A DNA stretch of 64,000 bases from Lelliottia wanjuensis (GCF_030238365.1 NZ_JASSOT010000060.1:1-64000); one strand, 5' to 3'. Positions 1 through 11,985 are shown, counted from the stretch's first letter. Made by a program: numbers and translations. Notes: generated by a model from the letters alone, not told the origin.

Positions 1-32
1 TAATCTCTCCCACGGGCTCAGTGGCACCAGGG

Positions 33-101
33 CCGGGTGATGCTCACCGGTAACCTCCCGATGATCAGTCGGGGATCTTCTCCGCAGAAGCGGAGAAGAT
101 C
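33..101. repeat. Cluster of three adjacent hairpins beyond the glpD 3' end
   Basis: Three inverted repeats lie side by side: 33-50 (CCGG(G)TGA / TCACCGG), 56-75 (TCCCGA / TCGGGGA) and 74-101, a perfect 12-bp stem GATCTTCTCCGC / GCGGAGAAGATC with an AGAA loop. The flanks (1-16 and 111-129) look like the two halves of the CCCTCACCCCGGCCCTCTCCC palindrome found elsewhere in the window, so these ~95 bases seem to interrupt a repeat copy. The block lies downstream of glpD, where glgP would be expected to end just outside the window. It could be a terminator or a small inserted element; no protein is encoded. Confidence 0.6.
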
Positions 102-142
102 AAGACATAAGGGCCGGGGTGAGGGCACCAGCGCGCACTTTT

Positions 143-180
143 CCCCCTCACCCTAACCCTCTCCCTCAAGGGAGAGGGGA
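143..180. repeat. CCCTCTCCC palindromic repeat downstream of glpD
   Basis: This is a copy of the window's second repeat family: CCCTCACCCTAACCCTCTCC followed by a mirrored GGGAGAGGGG arm, with its palindromic core at 157-179. It begins 24 bases past the glpD stop codon on the transcribed side and may act in termination or as an mRNA 3' end stabiliser. Related copies are at 1877-1910, 1960-1992, 11870, 24625-24720 and 31781. Confidence 0.7.
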
Positions 181-203
181 CCGTTCGGTGTTCTCACTTA
201 AAC

Positions 204-1712
204 TCACGACGCTAACGACAACTCACGCTTTCCCGCATTTTGCACCAGCCATTGCGCCACGCGCGATTGCTGTTCCGCATCCAGCCACATCCCTTCTTTG
301 GTACGACGCCAGATCGCATCGTCCAGACGGCGCACCCACTCGTGCTCCACCAGGTAACGCAGCTCGGCTTCGTACAGCTCATGACCAAAATGTTCCCCGA
401 GATCGGCCAGCGTTTTGGCATCACCCAGGATTAAGTCCGTATTGCTGCCGTAAGTGCGCGCGTAATGGCGGGCCATGGATTCGGTAATAAACGGATAACG
501 ACGGCGCAGTTTTGCCGCGAAGTCATCGCGATCGCTACCGATATCGCCGCCAGGCAGCGTCGCGCCTTTGGTCCAAGCCGGGCCGATGCCTTTGTAGTAC
601 GGCGTCAGTTTTTCCATCGCACTTTCCGCCAGCTTACGATAGGTCGTCAGCTTGCCGCCAAACACCGACAGCAGCGGTGCCTGACCGTCAACGTCATGAA
701 TATCCAGCGTATAGTCGCGGGTGATCGCCTGCGGTGAATCGGATTCGTCATCGCACAGCGGACGCACGCCGGAATAAGTCCAGACCACGTCATCGCGCCC
801 CAGCTGTTTCTTAAAGTGCGCGTTATAGACTTTCAGCAGATAGCCGATTTCGCTCTCGTCGATTTCGACGTTCTTCGGATCGCCTTTGTACTCCACGTCG
901 GTGGTGCCGATGATCGAAAACTCATCCATCCACGGGATCACAAACACGATGCGCTTATCTTCGTTTTGCAGAATGTACGCCTGCTTCTGCGTATGCACGC
1001 GCGGCACCACGATATGGCTGCCCTTGATCAGGCGGATACCGTACGGCGAAGGCAGTTTCATGCCATCGTCAAAGAACTGTTTCACCCACGGGCCGGTGGC
1101 GTTGACCAGACCGCGCGCCTGCCAGCTAAACTTCTCGCCGGTATCGATATCTTCCGCTTCGACGATCCACAGCCCGTTTTCACGGCGTGCGGCGGTGGCG
1201 CGAGTGCGGGTTTTCACCTCGCCATCCTTCTGCACCACCATCTGGGCATTCGCCAGCACCAGGCGCGCATCGTCCACCCAGCAGTCAGAATATTCGAAAC
1301 CGCGCACGATTTCCGGTTTCAGAACCGATTCTGAGCCAAAACGCAAACCAGTCGAGCTCGGCAGACTGGTTCGTTTCCCCAGGTGATCGTACATAAACAG
1401 ACCAATTCGGATCATCCACGCCGGACGCAGATGCGGGCGATGAGGCAGACGAAAACGCATCGGGATCGCCAGATGAGGGGCCATTTTCAGCAGCACTTCG
1501 CGCTCGGCGAGCGCTTCGCTGACCAGGCGGAATTCGTAGTGTTCCAGGTAGCGCAGGCCGCCGTGGATCAGTTTGGAGCTGGCGGACGAGGTCGCGCAGG
1601 CGAGATCGTTGGCTTCCAGCATCAGTACAGATAATCCGCGTCCTGCGGCATCTGCCGCAATACCGGCACCGTTAATGCCCCCGCCTATCACAATCAGATC
1701 TTTGGTTTCCAT
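204..1712 (-). CDS. glpD: Aerobic glycerol-3-phosphate dehydrogenase GlpD
   Basis: This FAD enzyme on the inner face of the cytoplasmic membrane oxidises sn-glycerol 3-phosphate to dihydroxyacetone phosphate and passes electrons to ubiquinone. The 502-residue protein opens METKDLIVIGGGINGAGIAA, with the FAD-binding GxGxxG at residues 10-15, and runs full length against E. coli GlpD (501). The ATG at 1712 was chosen over the in-frame ATG at 1727 because GAGGGTG precedes it and the N terminus then matches the orthologue. It is divergent from glpEGR. GlpR-like operator sequences lie about 30-70 bases upstream, so induction by glycerol 3-phosphate is expected. Confidence 0.97.
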   Translation of the reverse strand: METKDLIVIGGGINGAGIAADAAGRGLSVLMLEANDLACATSSASSKLIHGGLRYLEHYEFRLVSEALAEREVLLKMAPHLAIPMRFRLPHRPHLRPAWMIRIGLFMYDHLGKRTSLPSSTGLRFGSESVLKPEIVRGFEYSDCWVDDARLVLANAQMVVQKDGEVKTRTRATAARRENGLWIVEAEDIDTGEKFSWQARGLVNATGPWVKQFFDDGMKLPSPYGIRLIKGSHIVVPRVHTQKQAYILQNEDKRIVFVIPWMDEFSIIGTTDVEYKGDPKNVEIDESEIGYLLKVYNAHFKKQLGRDDVVWTYSGVRPLCDDESDSPQAITRDYTLDIHDVDGQAPLLSVFGGKLTTYRKLAESAMEKLTPYYKGIGPAWTKGATLPGGDIGSDRDDFAAKLRRRYPFITESMARHYARTYGSNTDLILGDAKTLADLGEHFGHELYEAELRYLVEHEWVRRLDDAIWRRTKEGMWLDAEQQSRVAQWLVQNAGKRELSLAS

Positions 1713-1743
1713 GTCACCCTCACGCACTTTCGTTAAAGCTCAG

Positions 1744-1780
1744 AAATGTTCGATATCGCTCATAATAGCAAACGAACGCG
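1744..1780. promoter_or_regulatory. Probable GlpR operator region of glpD
   Basis: Read toward glpD, TGAGCGATATCGAACATTTC resembles the GlpR operator consensus (WATGTTCGWTANCGAACATW), and a second CGTTCG half-site lies at about 1770-1780. The sites sit 30-70 bases before the glpD start, where GlpR represses in E. coli, and glpR itself is 1.5 kb away. The assignment rests on consensus memory; binding is not shown. Confidence 0.55.
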
Positions 1781-1876
1781 CTTTTGGTAACATCAAAAAA
1801 ACAATTTTGAGTGATAGAGATAACATAATGGCGTTTCGCCGCCGCGACGACGTACACTACGCGGTAAAATAGTTTT

Positions 1877-1910
1877 CCCCCTCTCCCCGTGGGAGAGGGC
1901 CGGGGTGAGG
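1877..1910. repeat. CCCTCTCCC/GGGAGAGGG palindrome
   Basis: CCCTCTCCCCGTGGGAGAGG followed by GCCGGGGTGAGG forms a strong hairpin. It lies between glpD and glpE and pairs with a second copy at 1960-1992 on the other side of a terminator hairpin. Confidence 0.75.
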
Positions 1911-1912
1911 CC

Positions 1913-1994
1913 GAGGTAAAAGCAAAACGGCAACATGGTTGCCGTTTTTGGTGTTTGCTCCCTCTCCCTGTGGGAGAGGGCCGGGGTGAGGGCT
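1913..1994 (-). repeat. Composite palindrome-plus-terminator module (copy D)
   Basis: On the minus strand this reads as the CCCTCACCCCGGCCCTCTCCC palindrome, a GCAAACACC linker, a hairpin AAAACGGCAAC-CAT-GTTGCCGTTTT (1924-1948) and then GCTTTTACCTC. The same order occurs at 11870, 24681 and 31781. The hairpin has A and U runs on both sides and so is a plausible bidirectional terminator. Here it lies upstream of glpE rather than at a gene end, so a glpEGR promoter must lie downstream of it or transcripts must read through. Confidence 0.7.
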
Positions 1995-2032
1995 CCAGGC
2001 CGCACCAGATAAATGAAAAGAAAGAGAGCAAA

Positions 2033-2365
2033 ATGGAACAGTTTGAATGCATTAATGTAGAAGAAGCCCACCAGAAGATGCACCAGGGAAAGGCGGTGCT
2101 GGTGGATATTCGCGACCCGCAAAGCTATGCGATGGGCCACACGCCGGGCGCGTTTCATCTGACCAACGACACCCTGGGCGCGTTTATGCGCGATAACGAC
2201 TTTGAAACCCCGGTGATGGTGATGTGCTATCACGGCAACAGCAGCAAAGGTGCCGCGCAGTATCTGCTCCAGCAGGGCTATGACGCGGTCTACAGCGTCG
2301 ACGGCGGCTTTGACGCCTGGCATCGGCATTTCCCGGCGGAAGTTGAACACGCCTTTGGCGGCTGA
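2033..2365 (+). CDS. glpE: Thiosulfate sulfurtransferase GlpE (single-domain rhodanese)
   Basis: GlpE is a small cytoplasmic rhodanese that transfers sulfane sulfur from thiosulfate to cyanide or thiol acceptors such as thioredoxin. The 110-residue protein is one rhodanese domain. The catalytic cysteine is C65 in MCYHGNSS, the same number as in E. coli GlpE (108 aa). The ATG at 2033 follows a purine-rich AAAGAGAGC. It is the first gene of glpEGR, with glpG 47 bases downstream. Its role in glycerol metabolism is unclear despite the operon. Confidence 0.95.
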   Translation: MEQFECINVEEAHQKMHQGKAVLVDIRDPQSYAMGHTPGAFHLTNDTLGAFMRDNDFETPVMVMCYHGNSSKGAAQYLLQQGYDAVYSVDGGFDAWHRHFPAEVEHAFGG

Positions 2366-2412
2366 GATCGTTATACTGTTTTCTTTTGTACGGAAATAAG
2401 CGACTGCCGCCC

Positions 2413-3243
2413 ATGCTGATGATTACCTCTTTTACCAACCCGCGCGTCGCTCAGGCGTTTGTCGATTACATGGCGACGCAGGGTGTGATCCTGACGATTC
2501 AACAGCATACGCAGACCGACGTCTGGCTGGCTGATGAGAGCCAGGCGAATTTCGTCAACACAGAGCTGGCGCGTTTTCTGGAAAACCCTGCCGACCCGCG
2601 CTATCTGGCGGCCAGCTGGACCTCCGGCCACACGGACAGCGGGCTGCATTATCAGCGTTTCCCTTTCTTAGCCACCGTGCGCGAGCGCGCCGGGCCCTTT
2701 ACCCTGCTGCTGATGGCGGCCTGTATTCTGGTGTTTATCATCATGAACGTGGTCGGCGACCAGCAGGTGATGATTGCTCTCGCCTGGCCGTATGACGCCT
2801 CGGTGCAGTTTGACGTCTGGCGCTATTTCAGCCACGCCCTGATGCACTTTTCGGTGCTGCATATTCTCTTTAACCTGCTGTGGTGGTGGTATCTCGGCGG
2901 GGCGGTGGAGAAGCGTCTCGGCACCGGGAAACTCATTGTCATCACCGTGATCAGCGCCCTGTTAAGCGGCTATGTGCAGCACAAGTTTAGCGGTCCGTGG
3001 TTCGGTGGTTTGTCGGGTGTGGTATACGCATTAATGGGCTACGTCTGGCTGCGCGGCGAACGTGACCCCGAAAGCGGCATCTATCTGCAACGTGGTTTAA
3101 TAACCTTTGCGTTAATATGGCTAATTGCCGGATGGTTTGATCTGTTTGGTATGTCTATCGCCAACGGCGCACACGTCGCCGGGCTGGCCGTAGGGCTGGC
3201 GATGGCGTTTGCCGATACGCTGAATGCGCGAAAACGAACATAA
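2413..3243 (+). CDS. glpG: Rhomboid intramembrane serine protease GlpG
   Basis: GlpG is a polytopic inner-membrane protease that cuts substrates within or next to their transmembrane segments. The protein has 276 residues, exactly the E. coli length, with a cytoplasmic N-terminal domain (about 1-90) followed by six membrane segments. The catalytic dyad is S201 in WFGGLSGV and H254 in NGAHVAG, verified by codon position. The start MLMITSF at 2413 matches the orthologue; an ATG at 2386 would add nine unrelated residues. It is the middle gene of glpEGR. Confidence 0.97.
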   Translation: MLMITSFTNPRVAQAFVDYMATQGVILTIQQHTQTDVWLADESQANFVNTELARFLENPADPRYLAASWTSGHTDSGLHYQRFPFLATVRERAGPFTLLLMAACILVFIIMNVVGDQQVMIALAWPYDASVQFDVWRYFSHALMHFSVLHILFNLLWWWYLGGAVEKRLGTGKLIVITVISALLSGYVQHKFSGPWFGGLSGVVYALMGYVWLRGERDPESGIYLQRGLITFALIWLIAGWFDLFGMSIANGAHVAGLAVGLAMAFADTLNARKRT

Positions 3244-3259
3244 TTCCCAGGGATATTTC

Positions 3260-4018
3260 ATGAAACAAACGCAACGTCATGACGCCATTATCGAACTGGT
3301 TAAAAAGCAGGGATACGTCAGCACCGAAGAGCTGGTCGAGCAGTTCGCCGTCAGCCCGCAGACCATTCGTCGCGATCTCAACGACCTGGCCGATCAGAAC
3401 CGCATTCTGCGCCACCACGGCGGCGCGGCGTTGCCGTCGAGCTCTGTGAACACCTCATGGCACGACCGTAAGGCGACGCAAACCGCAGAGAAAGAGCGTA
3501 TCGCGGCGAAAGTGGCGAGCCAAATCCCCAACGGCGCGACGCTGTTTATTGATATCGGCACCACGCCGGAAGCGGTAGCCCATGCGTTGCTCAACCATGA
3601 AAACCTGCGCGTGGTGACCAACAACCTCAACGTGGCAAATACCCTGATGCAGAAAGAAGATTTCCGCATCATTCTGGCGGGCGGCGAACTGCGCAGTCGT
3701 GACGGGGGGATCATCGGCGAAGCGACGCTCGACTTTATCTCTCAGTTCCGCCTCGATTTCGGCATCCTCGGGATCAGCGGCATCGACAGCGATGGTTCGC
3801 TGCTGGAGTTTGACTATCACGAAGTGCGCACCAAGCGGGCGATTATCGAGAACTCCCGCCACGTGATGCTGGTGGTGGATCACTCGAAGTTTGGCCGTAA
3901 CGCGATGGTGAACATGGGCAGCATCAGTATGGTGAATGCGGTGTACACCGACGTCATGCCACCGGCGGGGGTGTTGCAGGTGATTAAGGATAACAATTTA
4001 CAGTTAGAGTTGTGTTGA
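3260..4018 (+). CDS. glpR: Glycerol-3-phosphate regulon repressor GlpR (DeoR family)
   Basis: GlpR is a DNA-binding repressor of the glp regulon that is released by sn-glycerol 3-phosphate. The 252-residue protein matches E. coli GlpR in length. It has an N-terminal DeoR-type helix-turn-helix (about residues 5-55, including the SPQTIRRDLNDL recognition region) and a C-terminal sugar-phosphate-binding domain with IDIGTT and ILAGGELRSRDGG. The start MKQTQRH at 3260 was preferred over 3224, which lies inside glpG. E. coli K-12 glpR is naturally frameshifted in some strains; this copy is intact. Confidence 0.96.
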   Translation: MKQTQRHDAIIELVKKQGYVSTEELVEQFAVSPQTIRRDLNDLADQNRILRHHGGAALPSSSVNTSWHDRKATQTAEKERIAAKVASQIPNGATLFIDIGTTPEAVAHALLNHENLRVVTNNLNVANTLMQKEDFRIILAGGELRSRDGGIIGEATLDFISQFRLDFGILGISGIDSDGSLLEFDYHEVRTKRAIIENSRHVMLVVDHSKFGRNAMVNMGSISMVNAVYTDVMPPAGVLQVIKDNNLQLELC

Positions 4019-4034
4019 GCGGCCAAACATAACC

Positions 4035-4065
4035 GTAGGCCCGGTAAGCGTAGCGCCACCGGGCA
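4035..4065. repeat. REP palindrome between glpR and malT
   Basis: GTAGGCCCGGTAAGCGTAGC followed by GCCACCGGGCA is a REP-type imperfect palindrome in the 52-base gap between the convergent glpR and malT stops. It probably serves as the shared 3' end of both transcripts. Confidence 0.85.
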
Positions 4066-4070
4066 ATGAA

Positions 4071-6875
<2,805 letters not shown>

Positions 6876-6901
6876 TTATGTCCGACTTTTATGTCCCTTA
6901 A

Positions 6902-6918
6902 TTTGCACTCTGTCACAA
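6902..6918 (-). promoter_or_regulatory. CRP site of malT
   Basis: Read toward malT, TTGTGACAGAGTGCAAA fits the CRP consensus TGTGA-N6-TCACA in its left half and more loosely in its right half. It lies where cAMP-CRP activates malT in E. coli. Evidence is consensus and position only. Confidence 0.7.
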
Positions 6919-7251
6919 AATTATTTCTCATTGACCGGGAACTTTCTGAGATGCCCTATATCCCGCATGGATGCTGGCTTGTATGCATTTGGTGCGCTTA
7001 TCCTGAAACTGGTTTCATAAGGCGATTCTCACCACAAAGTTAATAAATATCCGGTATAGTTGTGCCGGGAAAATAACCCTCTGAGAAAGGCCTAAAACAG
7101 AGAAATATTATTCCTGGTAAGCAATCATTTCTGCTGATGTTAATTTCATCCGAAACTGCATTTCATTTATTTGACACTCTTCCCGTTTATCCTCGCGCCA
7201 TAAAGGCACACTCGATCTATGCTCAAGAGTGGCCTTGATCACACTTTTACG

Positions 7252-7312
7252 CTCATCCCCGCTACTCCTCCCTGTCTAATCCCCGACAGGAGGAGGAAGA
7301 GGGGGAATGAGC
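7252..7312 (+). promoter_or_regulatory. MalT-box cluster of the malP promoter
   Basis: Four GGAKGA-like elements are visible: CTCATCCCC (7252-7260) and CTCCTCCC (7265-7272) on the minus strand, GGAGGAGG (7289-7296) and GGGGGAATGA (7301-7310) on the plus strand. A CCTGTC/GACAGG inverted repeat (7271-7290) separates them, so the cluster is roughly mirror-symmetric. It resembles the E. coli malP promoter, where MalT binds tandem boxes upstream of the -35 region. The malP start codon is 53 bases downstream. Confidence 0.75.
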
Positions 7313-7364
7313 CTGGCACACTAGCGCCAATATTTTTTCTTTCTCTACAGGATGCCGATTCCCT

Positions 7365-9758
7365 ATGTCACAGCCTACCTTCAACAAAGCTCAGTTCCAG
7401 GCTGCCCTGACGCGTCAGTGGCAGCGTTTTGGTTTGCACGCCGCAGAGGAGATGACCCCTCATCAGTGGTGGCAAGCCGTGAGCGGTGCGCTGGCCGAAC
7501 TGCTCAGCGCGCAGCCGGCGGCGAAGCCGGTGAAAAACCAGCGTCATGTGAACTACATCTCGATGGAATTCCTGATTGGTCGCCTGACCGGCAACAACCT
7601 GCTGAACCTCGGCTGGTATCAGGAGGTGAGTGACGTGCTGAATGAGCACAACGTGAACCTGACCGATCTGCTGGAGGAAGAGACTGACCCAGGCCTGGGC
7701 AACGGCGGGCTGGGGCGTCTGGCGGCCTGTTTCCTCGATTCGATGGCGACGGTGGGGCAATCCGCCATCGGCTATGGCCTGAACTATCAGTACGGCCTGT
7801 TCCGCCAGTCCTTTGACGACGGCCATCAGATTGAAGCGCCGGACGACTGGCATCGCGGCAGCTATCCGTGGTTCCGCCATAATGCGCAGCTCGACGTCCA
7901 CGTAGGCATTGGCGGGAAAGTGTCTAAGCAAGGCCACTGGGAGCCGGGTTTTGTCATCACCGGTGAAGCCTGGGATCTGCCGGTGCTGGGCTATCGTAAC
8001 GGCGTCGCGCAGCCCCTGCGTCTGTGGCAGGCGAAGCACGCCCACCCGTTCAACCTGACCAAATTTAACGACGGCGATTTCCTGCGTGCCGAGCAGCAGG
8101 GCATCGACGCCGAGAAGCTGACTAAAGTTCTCTACCCGAACGACAACCATCTGGCGGGCAAAAAGCTGCGCCTGATGCAGCAGTATTTCCAGTGCGCCTG
8201 TTCGGTGGCGGATATCCTGCGTCGCCACCATCTGGCGGGCCGTAAGCTCTCTGAGCTGGCGGATTACGAGGTGATTCAGCTGAACGACACTCACCCGACC
8301 ATCGCCATACCCGAACTGTTGCGCGTGCTCCTCGACGAGCACCAGCTGAGCTGGGATGCGGCCTGGGCGATCACCAGCCGTACCTTCGCGTACACCAACC
8401 ACACTCTGATGCCAGAAGCGCTGGAGTGCTGGGACGAGAAACTGGTGAAAACGCTCCTGCCGCGCCACATGCAGATCATCAATCAGATCAACGACCAGTT
8501 CAAAGTGCTGGTGAGCAAAACCTGGCCGGGCGACAAAGCGGTCTGGGCGAAACTGGCCGTTGTGCACGACAAACAGGTGCGCATGGCGAACATGTGCGTG
8601 GTCAGCGGTTTTGCGGTGAACGGTGTGGCGGCGCTGCACTCAGATCTGGTGGTCAAAGATCTGTTCCCGGAATATCACCAGCTGTGGCCGAACAAATTCC
8701 ATAACGTCACCAACGGCATTACGCCGCGCCGCTGGATCAAACAGTGCAACCCGGCGCTGGCCGCGCTGCTGGATAAAACCCTCAAGAAAGAGTGGGCCAA
8801 CGATCTCGACCAGCTGATCAACCTGGAAAAACAGGCTGACGACGCGAAGTTCCGTCAGAAATATCAGGCCATCAAACAAGAGAACAAAGTACGCCTCGCG
8901 GCGTTCGTGAAAGTGCGTACCGGGATTGAAATCAGCCCGAACGCGATTTTTGATATCCAGATCAAACGCCTGCACGAGTACAAGCGTCAGCACCTGAACC
9001 TGCTGCACATTCTGGCGCTGTACAAAGAGATCCGCGAGAACCCGAACGCCGACCGCGTGCCGCGCGTGTTCCTGTTCGGTGCTAAAGCGGCGCCTGGCTA
9101 CTACCTGGCGAAGAACATCATCCTCGCCATCAACAAAGTGGCCGAAGCGGTGAACAACGATCCGAAGGTCGGCGATAAGCTGAAAGTGGTGTTCCTGCCG
9201 GATTACTGCGTGTCGGCGGCGGAAATGCTGATCCCGGCGGCGGATATCTCCGAGCAGATTTCGACGGCGGGTAAAGAGGCGTCCGGCACCGGTAACATGA
9301 AGCTGGCCCTGAACGGCGCGTTAACCGTCGGCACCCTGGACGGCGCGAACGTCGAAATCGCCGAGCAGGTGGGCGAGGAGAATATCTTTATCTTCGGTCA
9401 CACCGTCGAGCAGGTGAAAGCCCTGAAAGCCAAAGGCTACGACCCGGTCAAATGGCGCAAGAAAGACAAAGTGCTGGATGCAGTGCTCAAAGAGCTGGAA
9501 AGCGGCAAATACAGCGATGGCGACAAACACGCCTTCGACCAGATGCTGCACAGCATCGGCAAACAGGGCGGCGACCCGTATCTGGTGATGGCGGACTTCA
9601 CCGCCTACGTGGAAGCGCAGAAGCAGGTCGACGTGCTCTACCGCGATCAGGACGCCTGGACGCGCGCGTGCATTCTGAATACCGCCCGCTGCGGGATGTT
9701 CAGCTCTGACCGTTCAATTCGTGATTATCAGGCCCGTATCTGGCAGGCAAAACGCTAA
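7365..9758 (+). CDS. malP: Maltodextrin phosphorylase MalP
   Basis: MalP is a cytoplasmic GT35 phosphorylase that releases glucose 1-phosphate from the non-reducing end of linear maltodextrins. The 797-residue protein equals E. coli MalP in length. The pyridoxal-phosphate lysine is K646 in [12 protein letters not shown]. The C-terminal region has the family's EASGTGNMK and TLDGANVEI motifs. It is the first gene of malPQ and lies downstream of the MalT boxes; malQ starts ten bases after the stop. Confidence 0.97.
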   Translation: MSQPTFNKAQFQAALTRQWQRFGLHAAEEMTPHQWWQAVSGALAELLSAQPAAKPVKNQRHVNYISMEFLIGRLTGNNLLNLGWYQEVSDVLNEHNVNLTDLLEEETDPGLGNGGLGRLAACFLDSMATVGQSAIGYGLNYQYGLFRQSFDDGHQIEAPDDWHRGSYPWFRHNAQLDVHVGIGGKVSKQGHWEPGFVITGEAWDLPVLGYRNGVAQPLRLWQAKHAHPFNLTKFNDGDFLRAEQQGIDAEKLTKVLYPNDNHLAGKKLRLMQQYFQCACSVADILRRHHLAGRKLSELADYEVIQLNDTHPTIAIPELLRVLLDEHQLSWDAAWAITSRTFAYTNHTLMPEALECWDEKLVKTLLPRHMQIINQINDQFKVLVSKTWPGDKAVWAKLAVVHDKQVRMANMCVVSGFAVNGVAALHSDLVVKDLFPEYHQLWPNKFHNVTNGITPRRWIKQCNPALAALLDKTLKKEWANDLDQLINLEKQADDAKFRQKYQAIKQENKVRLAAFVKVRTGIEISPNAIFDIQIKRLHEYKRQHLNLLHILALYKEIRENPNADRVPRVFLFGAKAAPGYYLAKNIILAINKVAEAVNNDPKVGDKLKVVFLPDYCVSAAEMLIPAADISEQISTAGKEASGTGNMKLALNGALTVGTLDGANVEIAEQVGEENIFIFGHTVEQVKALKAKGYDPVKWRKKDKVLDAVLKELESGKYSDGDKHAFDQMLHSIGKQGGDPYLVMADFTAYVEAQKQVDVLYRDQDAWTRACILNTARCGMFSSDRSIRDYQARIWQAKR

Positions 9759-9767
9759 GGAAGCGCG

Positions 9768-11846
9768 ATGGAGAGCAAACGTCTGGATAATGCCGCGCTG
9801 GCGGCGGGGATCAGCCCCAGTTACATCAATGCTCACGGCAAACCGCAGTCAATTGGCGCTGAAACCAAAAGACGTTTGCTGGATGCCATGCACAAGGCCA
9901 CGCCCGTCGGGAAAGCGGCGGGAGCGCCAGTTCCTGGGGTGAAAGTGTTCACCGCGGGCAAGAAAATGTCGCTGCCGGTTGAAGGCAGCGGCGAGTTCAG
10001 TTGGCTGTTAACCACCGAAGAGGGCCAGCAGCACAAAGGCCATGCCACGGGTGGGAAAGCGCTCAACCTTCCGGCGAAACTGCCGCAGGGTTATCACACC
10101 CTGACGCTGAATCAGGGCGACCACCGTTTTCATTGCCGGGTGATCATCGCGCCGAAACGCTGCTATGAGCCGCAGGCGCTGATCGAAGGCAAAAAGCTGT
10201 GGGGCGCCTGCGTGCAGCTCTATACGCTGCGTTCGGACGACAACTGGGGGATCGGTGATTTCGGCGATCTGAAAAAAATGCTGGCGGACGTGGGCAAGCG
10301 TGGCGGGGCCTTTATCGGCCTCAACCCCATCCACGCCCTCTATCCGGCTAACCCGGAAAGCGCCAGCCCGTACAGCCCGTCGTCCCGCCGCTGGCTGAAC
10401 GTGATTTATATCGACGTCAACGCGCTGGACGATTTCAAAAACAGTAAAGAGGCGCAGGAGTGGTGGAAGATGAGCACCACTCAGCACACCCTGAAACAGG
10501 CGCGCGACGCCGACTGGGTCGACTACGCGACGGTTACCGCCCTGAAAATGGCCGCCCTGCGCATGACCTGGAAACGCTTTGCTAAGCGCACGGACGAACA
10601 GATGAACGCGTTTCGTCAGTTCGTCGCCCAGGAAGGCGACAGCCTTTACTGGCAGGCGGCGTTCGACGCCCTGCATGCGTATCAGGTGAAAGAGGACGAA
10701 ATGCGCTGGGGCTGGCCGGTGTGGCCGGAAGCGTATCAGTCGGTGGATTCTCCGGAGGTGAAAGCCTTTTGCAAAAAACACGCCGACGAAGTGGATTTCT
10801 TCCTGTGGCTGCAGTGGCTGGCCTACAGCCAGTTTGCTGCCTGCTGGCAGGAGAGCCAGGGCTACGACATGCCGATCGGTCTGTATCGCGATCTGGCGGT
10901 GGGCGTGGCGGAAGGGGGAGCCGAAACCTGGTGCGACCGCGAGCTGTACTGCCTGAAAGCCTCTGTGGGTGCACCGCCGGATATCCTCGGCCCGCTGGGC
11001 CAGAACTGGGGCCTGCCGCCGATGGACCCGCACGTGATGGCTGCGCGCGGGTACGAACCTTTTATCGATCTGCTGCGCGCCAATATGCAAAACTGCGGGG
11101 CGCTGCGTATCGACCACGTGATGTCCGTGCTGCGCCTGTGGTGGATTCCGTATGGCGAAACGGCGGATCACGGGGCCTACGTGCATTATCCGGTGGACGA
11201 TCTGCTGTCGATTCTTGCGCTGGAAAGTCAGCGTCACAGCTGCATGGTGATTGGCGAAGACCTCGGCACCGTGCCGGTTGAAATCGTCAGCAAATTACGC
11301 GAGAGTGGCGTTTATTCATACAAAGTACTCTATTTCGAAAGTGACCATGAGAAGACGTTCCGTTCGCCGAAAGCGTATCCTGAACAATCAATGGCTGTCG
11401 CGACAACGCATGATCTTCCTACGCTGCGAGGCTATTGGGAAAGTGGCGATCTCACGCTTGGCAAAACGCTAGGTTTGTATCCGGATGAAGTGGTGCTGCG
11501 CGGGCTGTATCAGGACCGCGAGCTGGCAAAACAGGGGTTGCTGGACGCGCTGCACAAGCACGGCTGCCTGCCAAAACGCACCGGACATAAAGCCTCGCTG
11601 ATGGCGATGACGGCGACCCTCAATCGCGGGATGCAGCGCTATATTGCCGACAGCAATAGCGCCCTGCTTGGCCTGCAGCCGGAAGACTGGCTGGGGATGG
11701 CGGAGCCGGTGAACATTCCGGGCACCAGCTATCAGTACAAAAACTGGCGGCGCAAACTGTCTACCACCCTTGAGAAGATGTTTGCCGACGACGGCGTGAA
11801 CAAGCTGATTAAGGATTTAGATAAGCGCAGAAAAGCGAAGAAGTGA
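9768..11846 (+). CDS. malQ: 4-alpha-glucanotransferase (amylomaltase) MalQ
   Basis: MalQ is a GH77 enzyme that transfers maltodextrin chains between acceptors and frees glucose, feeding longer chains to MalP. The protein has 692 residues (E. coli 694). The catalytic carboxylates are visible: nucleophile D449 in LRIDHVM, acid/base E497 in VIGEDLG, and D549 in TTHDLPT. An N-terminal domain of about 140 residues precedes the barrel, as in enteric MalQ. A composite terminator module follows the gene. Confidence 0.97.
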   Translation: MESKRLDNAALAAGISPSYINAHGKPQSIGAETKRRLLDAMHKATPVGKAAGAPVPGVKVFTAGKKMSLPVEGSGEFSWLLTTEEGQQHKGHATGGKALNLPAKLPQGYHTLTLNQGDHRFHCRVIIAPKRCYEPQALIEGKKLWGACVQLYTLRSDDNWGIGDFGDLKKMLADVGKRGGAFIGLNPIHALYPANPESASPYSPSSRRWLNVIYIDVNALDDFKNSKEAQEWWKMSTTQHTLKQARDADWVDYATVTALKMAALRMTWKRFAKRTDEQMNAFRQFVAQEGDSLYWQAAFDALHAYQVKEDEMRWGWPVWPEAYQSVDSPEVKAFCKKHADEVDFFLWLQWLAYSQFAACWQESQGYDMPIGLYRDLAVGVAEGGAETWCDRELYCLKASVGAPPDILGPLGQNWGLPPMDPHVMAARGYEPFIDLLRANMQNCGALRIDHVMSVLRLWWIPYGETADHGAYVHYPVDDLLSILALESQRHSCMVIGEDLGTVPVEIVSKLRESGVYSYKVLYFESDHEKTFRSPKAYPEQSMAVATTHDLPTLRGYWESGDLTLGKTLGLYPDEVVLRGLYQDRELAKQGLLDALHKHGCLPKRTGHKASLMAMTATLNRGMQRYIADSNSALLGLQPEDWLGMAEPVNIPGTSYQYKNWRRKLSTTLEKMFADDGVNKLIKDLDKRRKAKK

Positions 11847-11869
11847 GAAAAAGCCCGGCGGGTGCGTTC

Positions 11870-11943
11870 TGATGCCCTCACCCACCGGGAGAGGCCGAAA
11901 ACATTTAAAACGGCAACCTTTGGTTGCCGTTTTGCATTTACCT
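11870..11943 (+). terminator. Composite palindrome-plus-terminator module (copy C), malQ/gntT
   Basis: A shortened CCCTCACCCACCGGGAGAGG palindrome is followed by CCGAAAACATTT, a perfect 12-bp stem AAAACGGCAACC-TTT-GGTTGCCGTTTT (11907-11933), then GCATTTACCTT. Flanking A and U tracts make it usable from both sides, which suits the convergent malQ and gntT. The palindrome arm is clearly shorter than in the other copies, as if part had been deleted. Confidence 0.8.
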
Positions 11944-11944
11944 T

Positions 11945-11977
11945 GTAGGCCGGGTAAGGCGCAGCCGCCACCCGGCT
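11945..11977. repeat. REP palindrome between malQ and gntT
   Basis: GTAGGCCGGGTAAGGCGCAG followed by CCGCCACCCGGC is a REP element. It lies 9 bases before the gntT stop codon and immediately beside the malQ terminator. Confidence 0.88.
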
Positions 11978-11985
11978 TTTTTACC

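Noticed and set aside
7368-8639. Minus-strand open frame of 423 codons opposite malP
   Set aside because: Antisense shadow of malP codon bias; no recognisable domain and no start signal.
10008-11237. Minus-strand open frame of 409 codons opposite malQ
   Set aside because: Antisense to malQ, whose catalytic residues are all present; no independent support.
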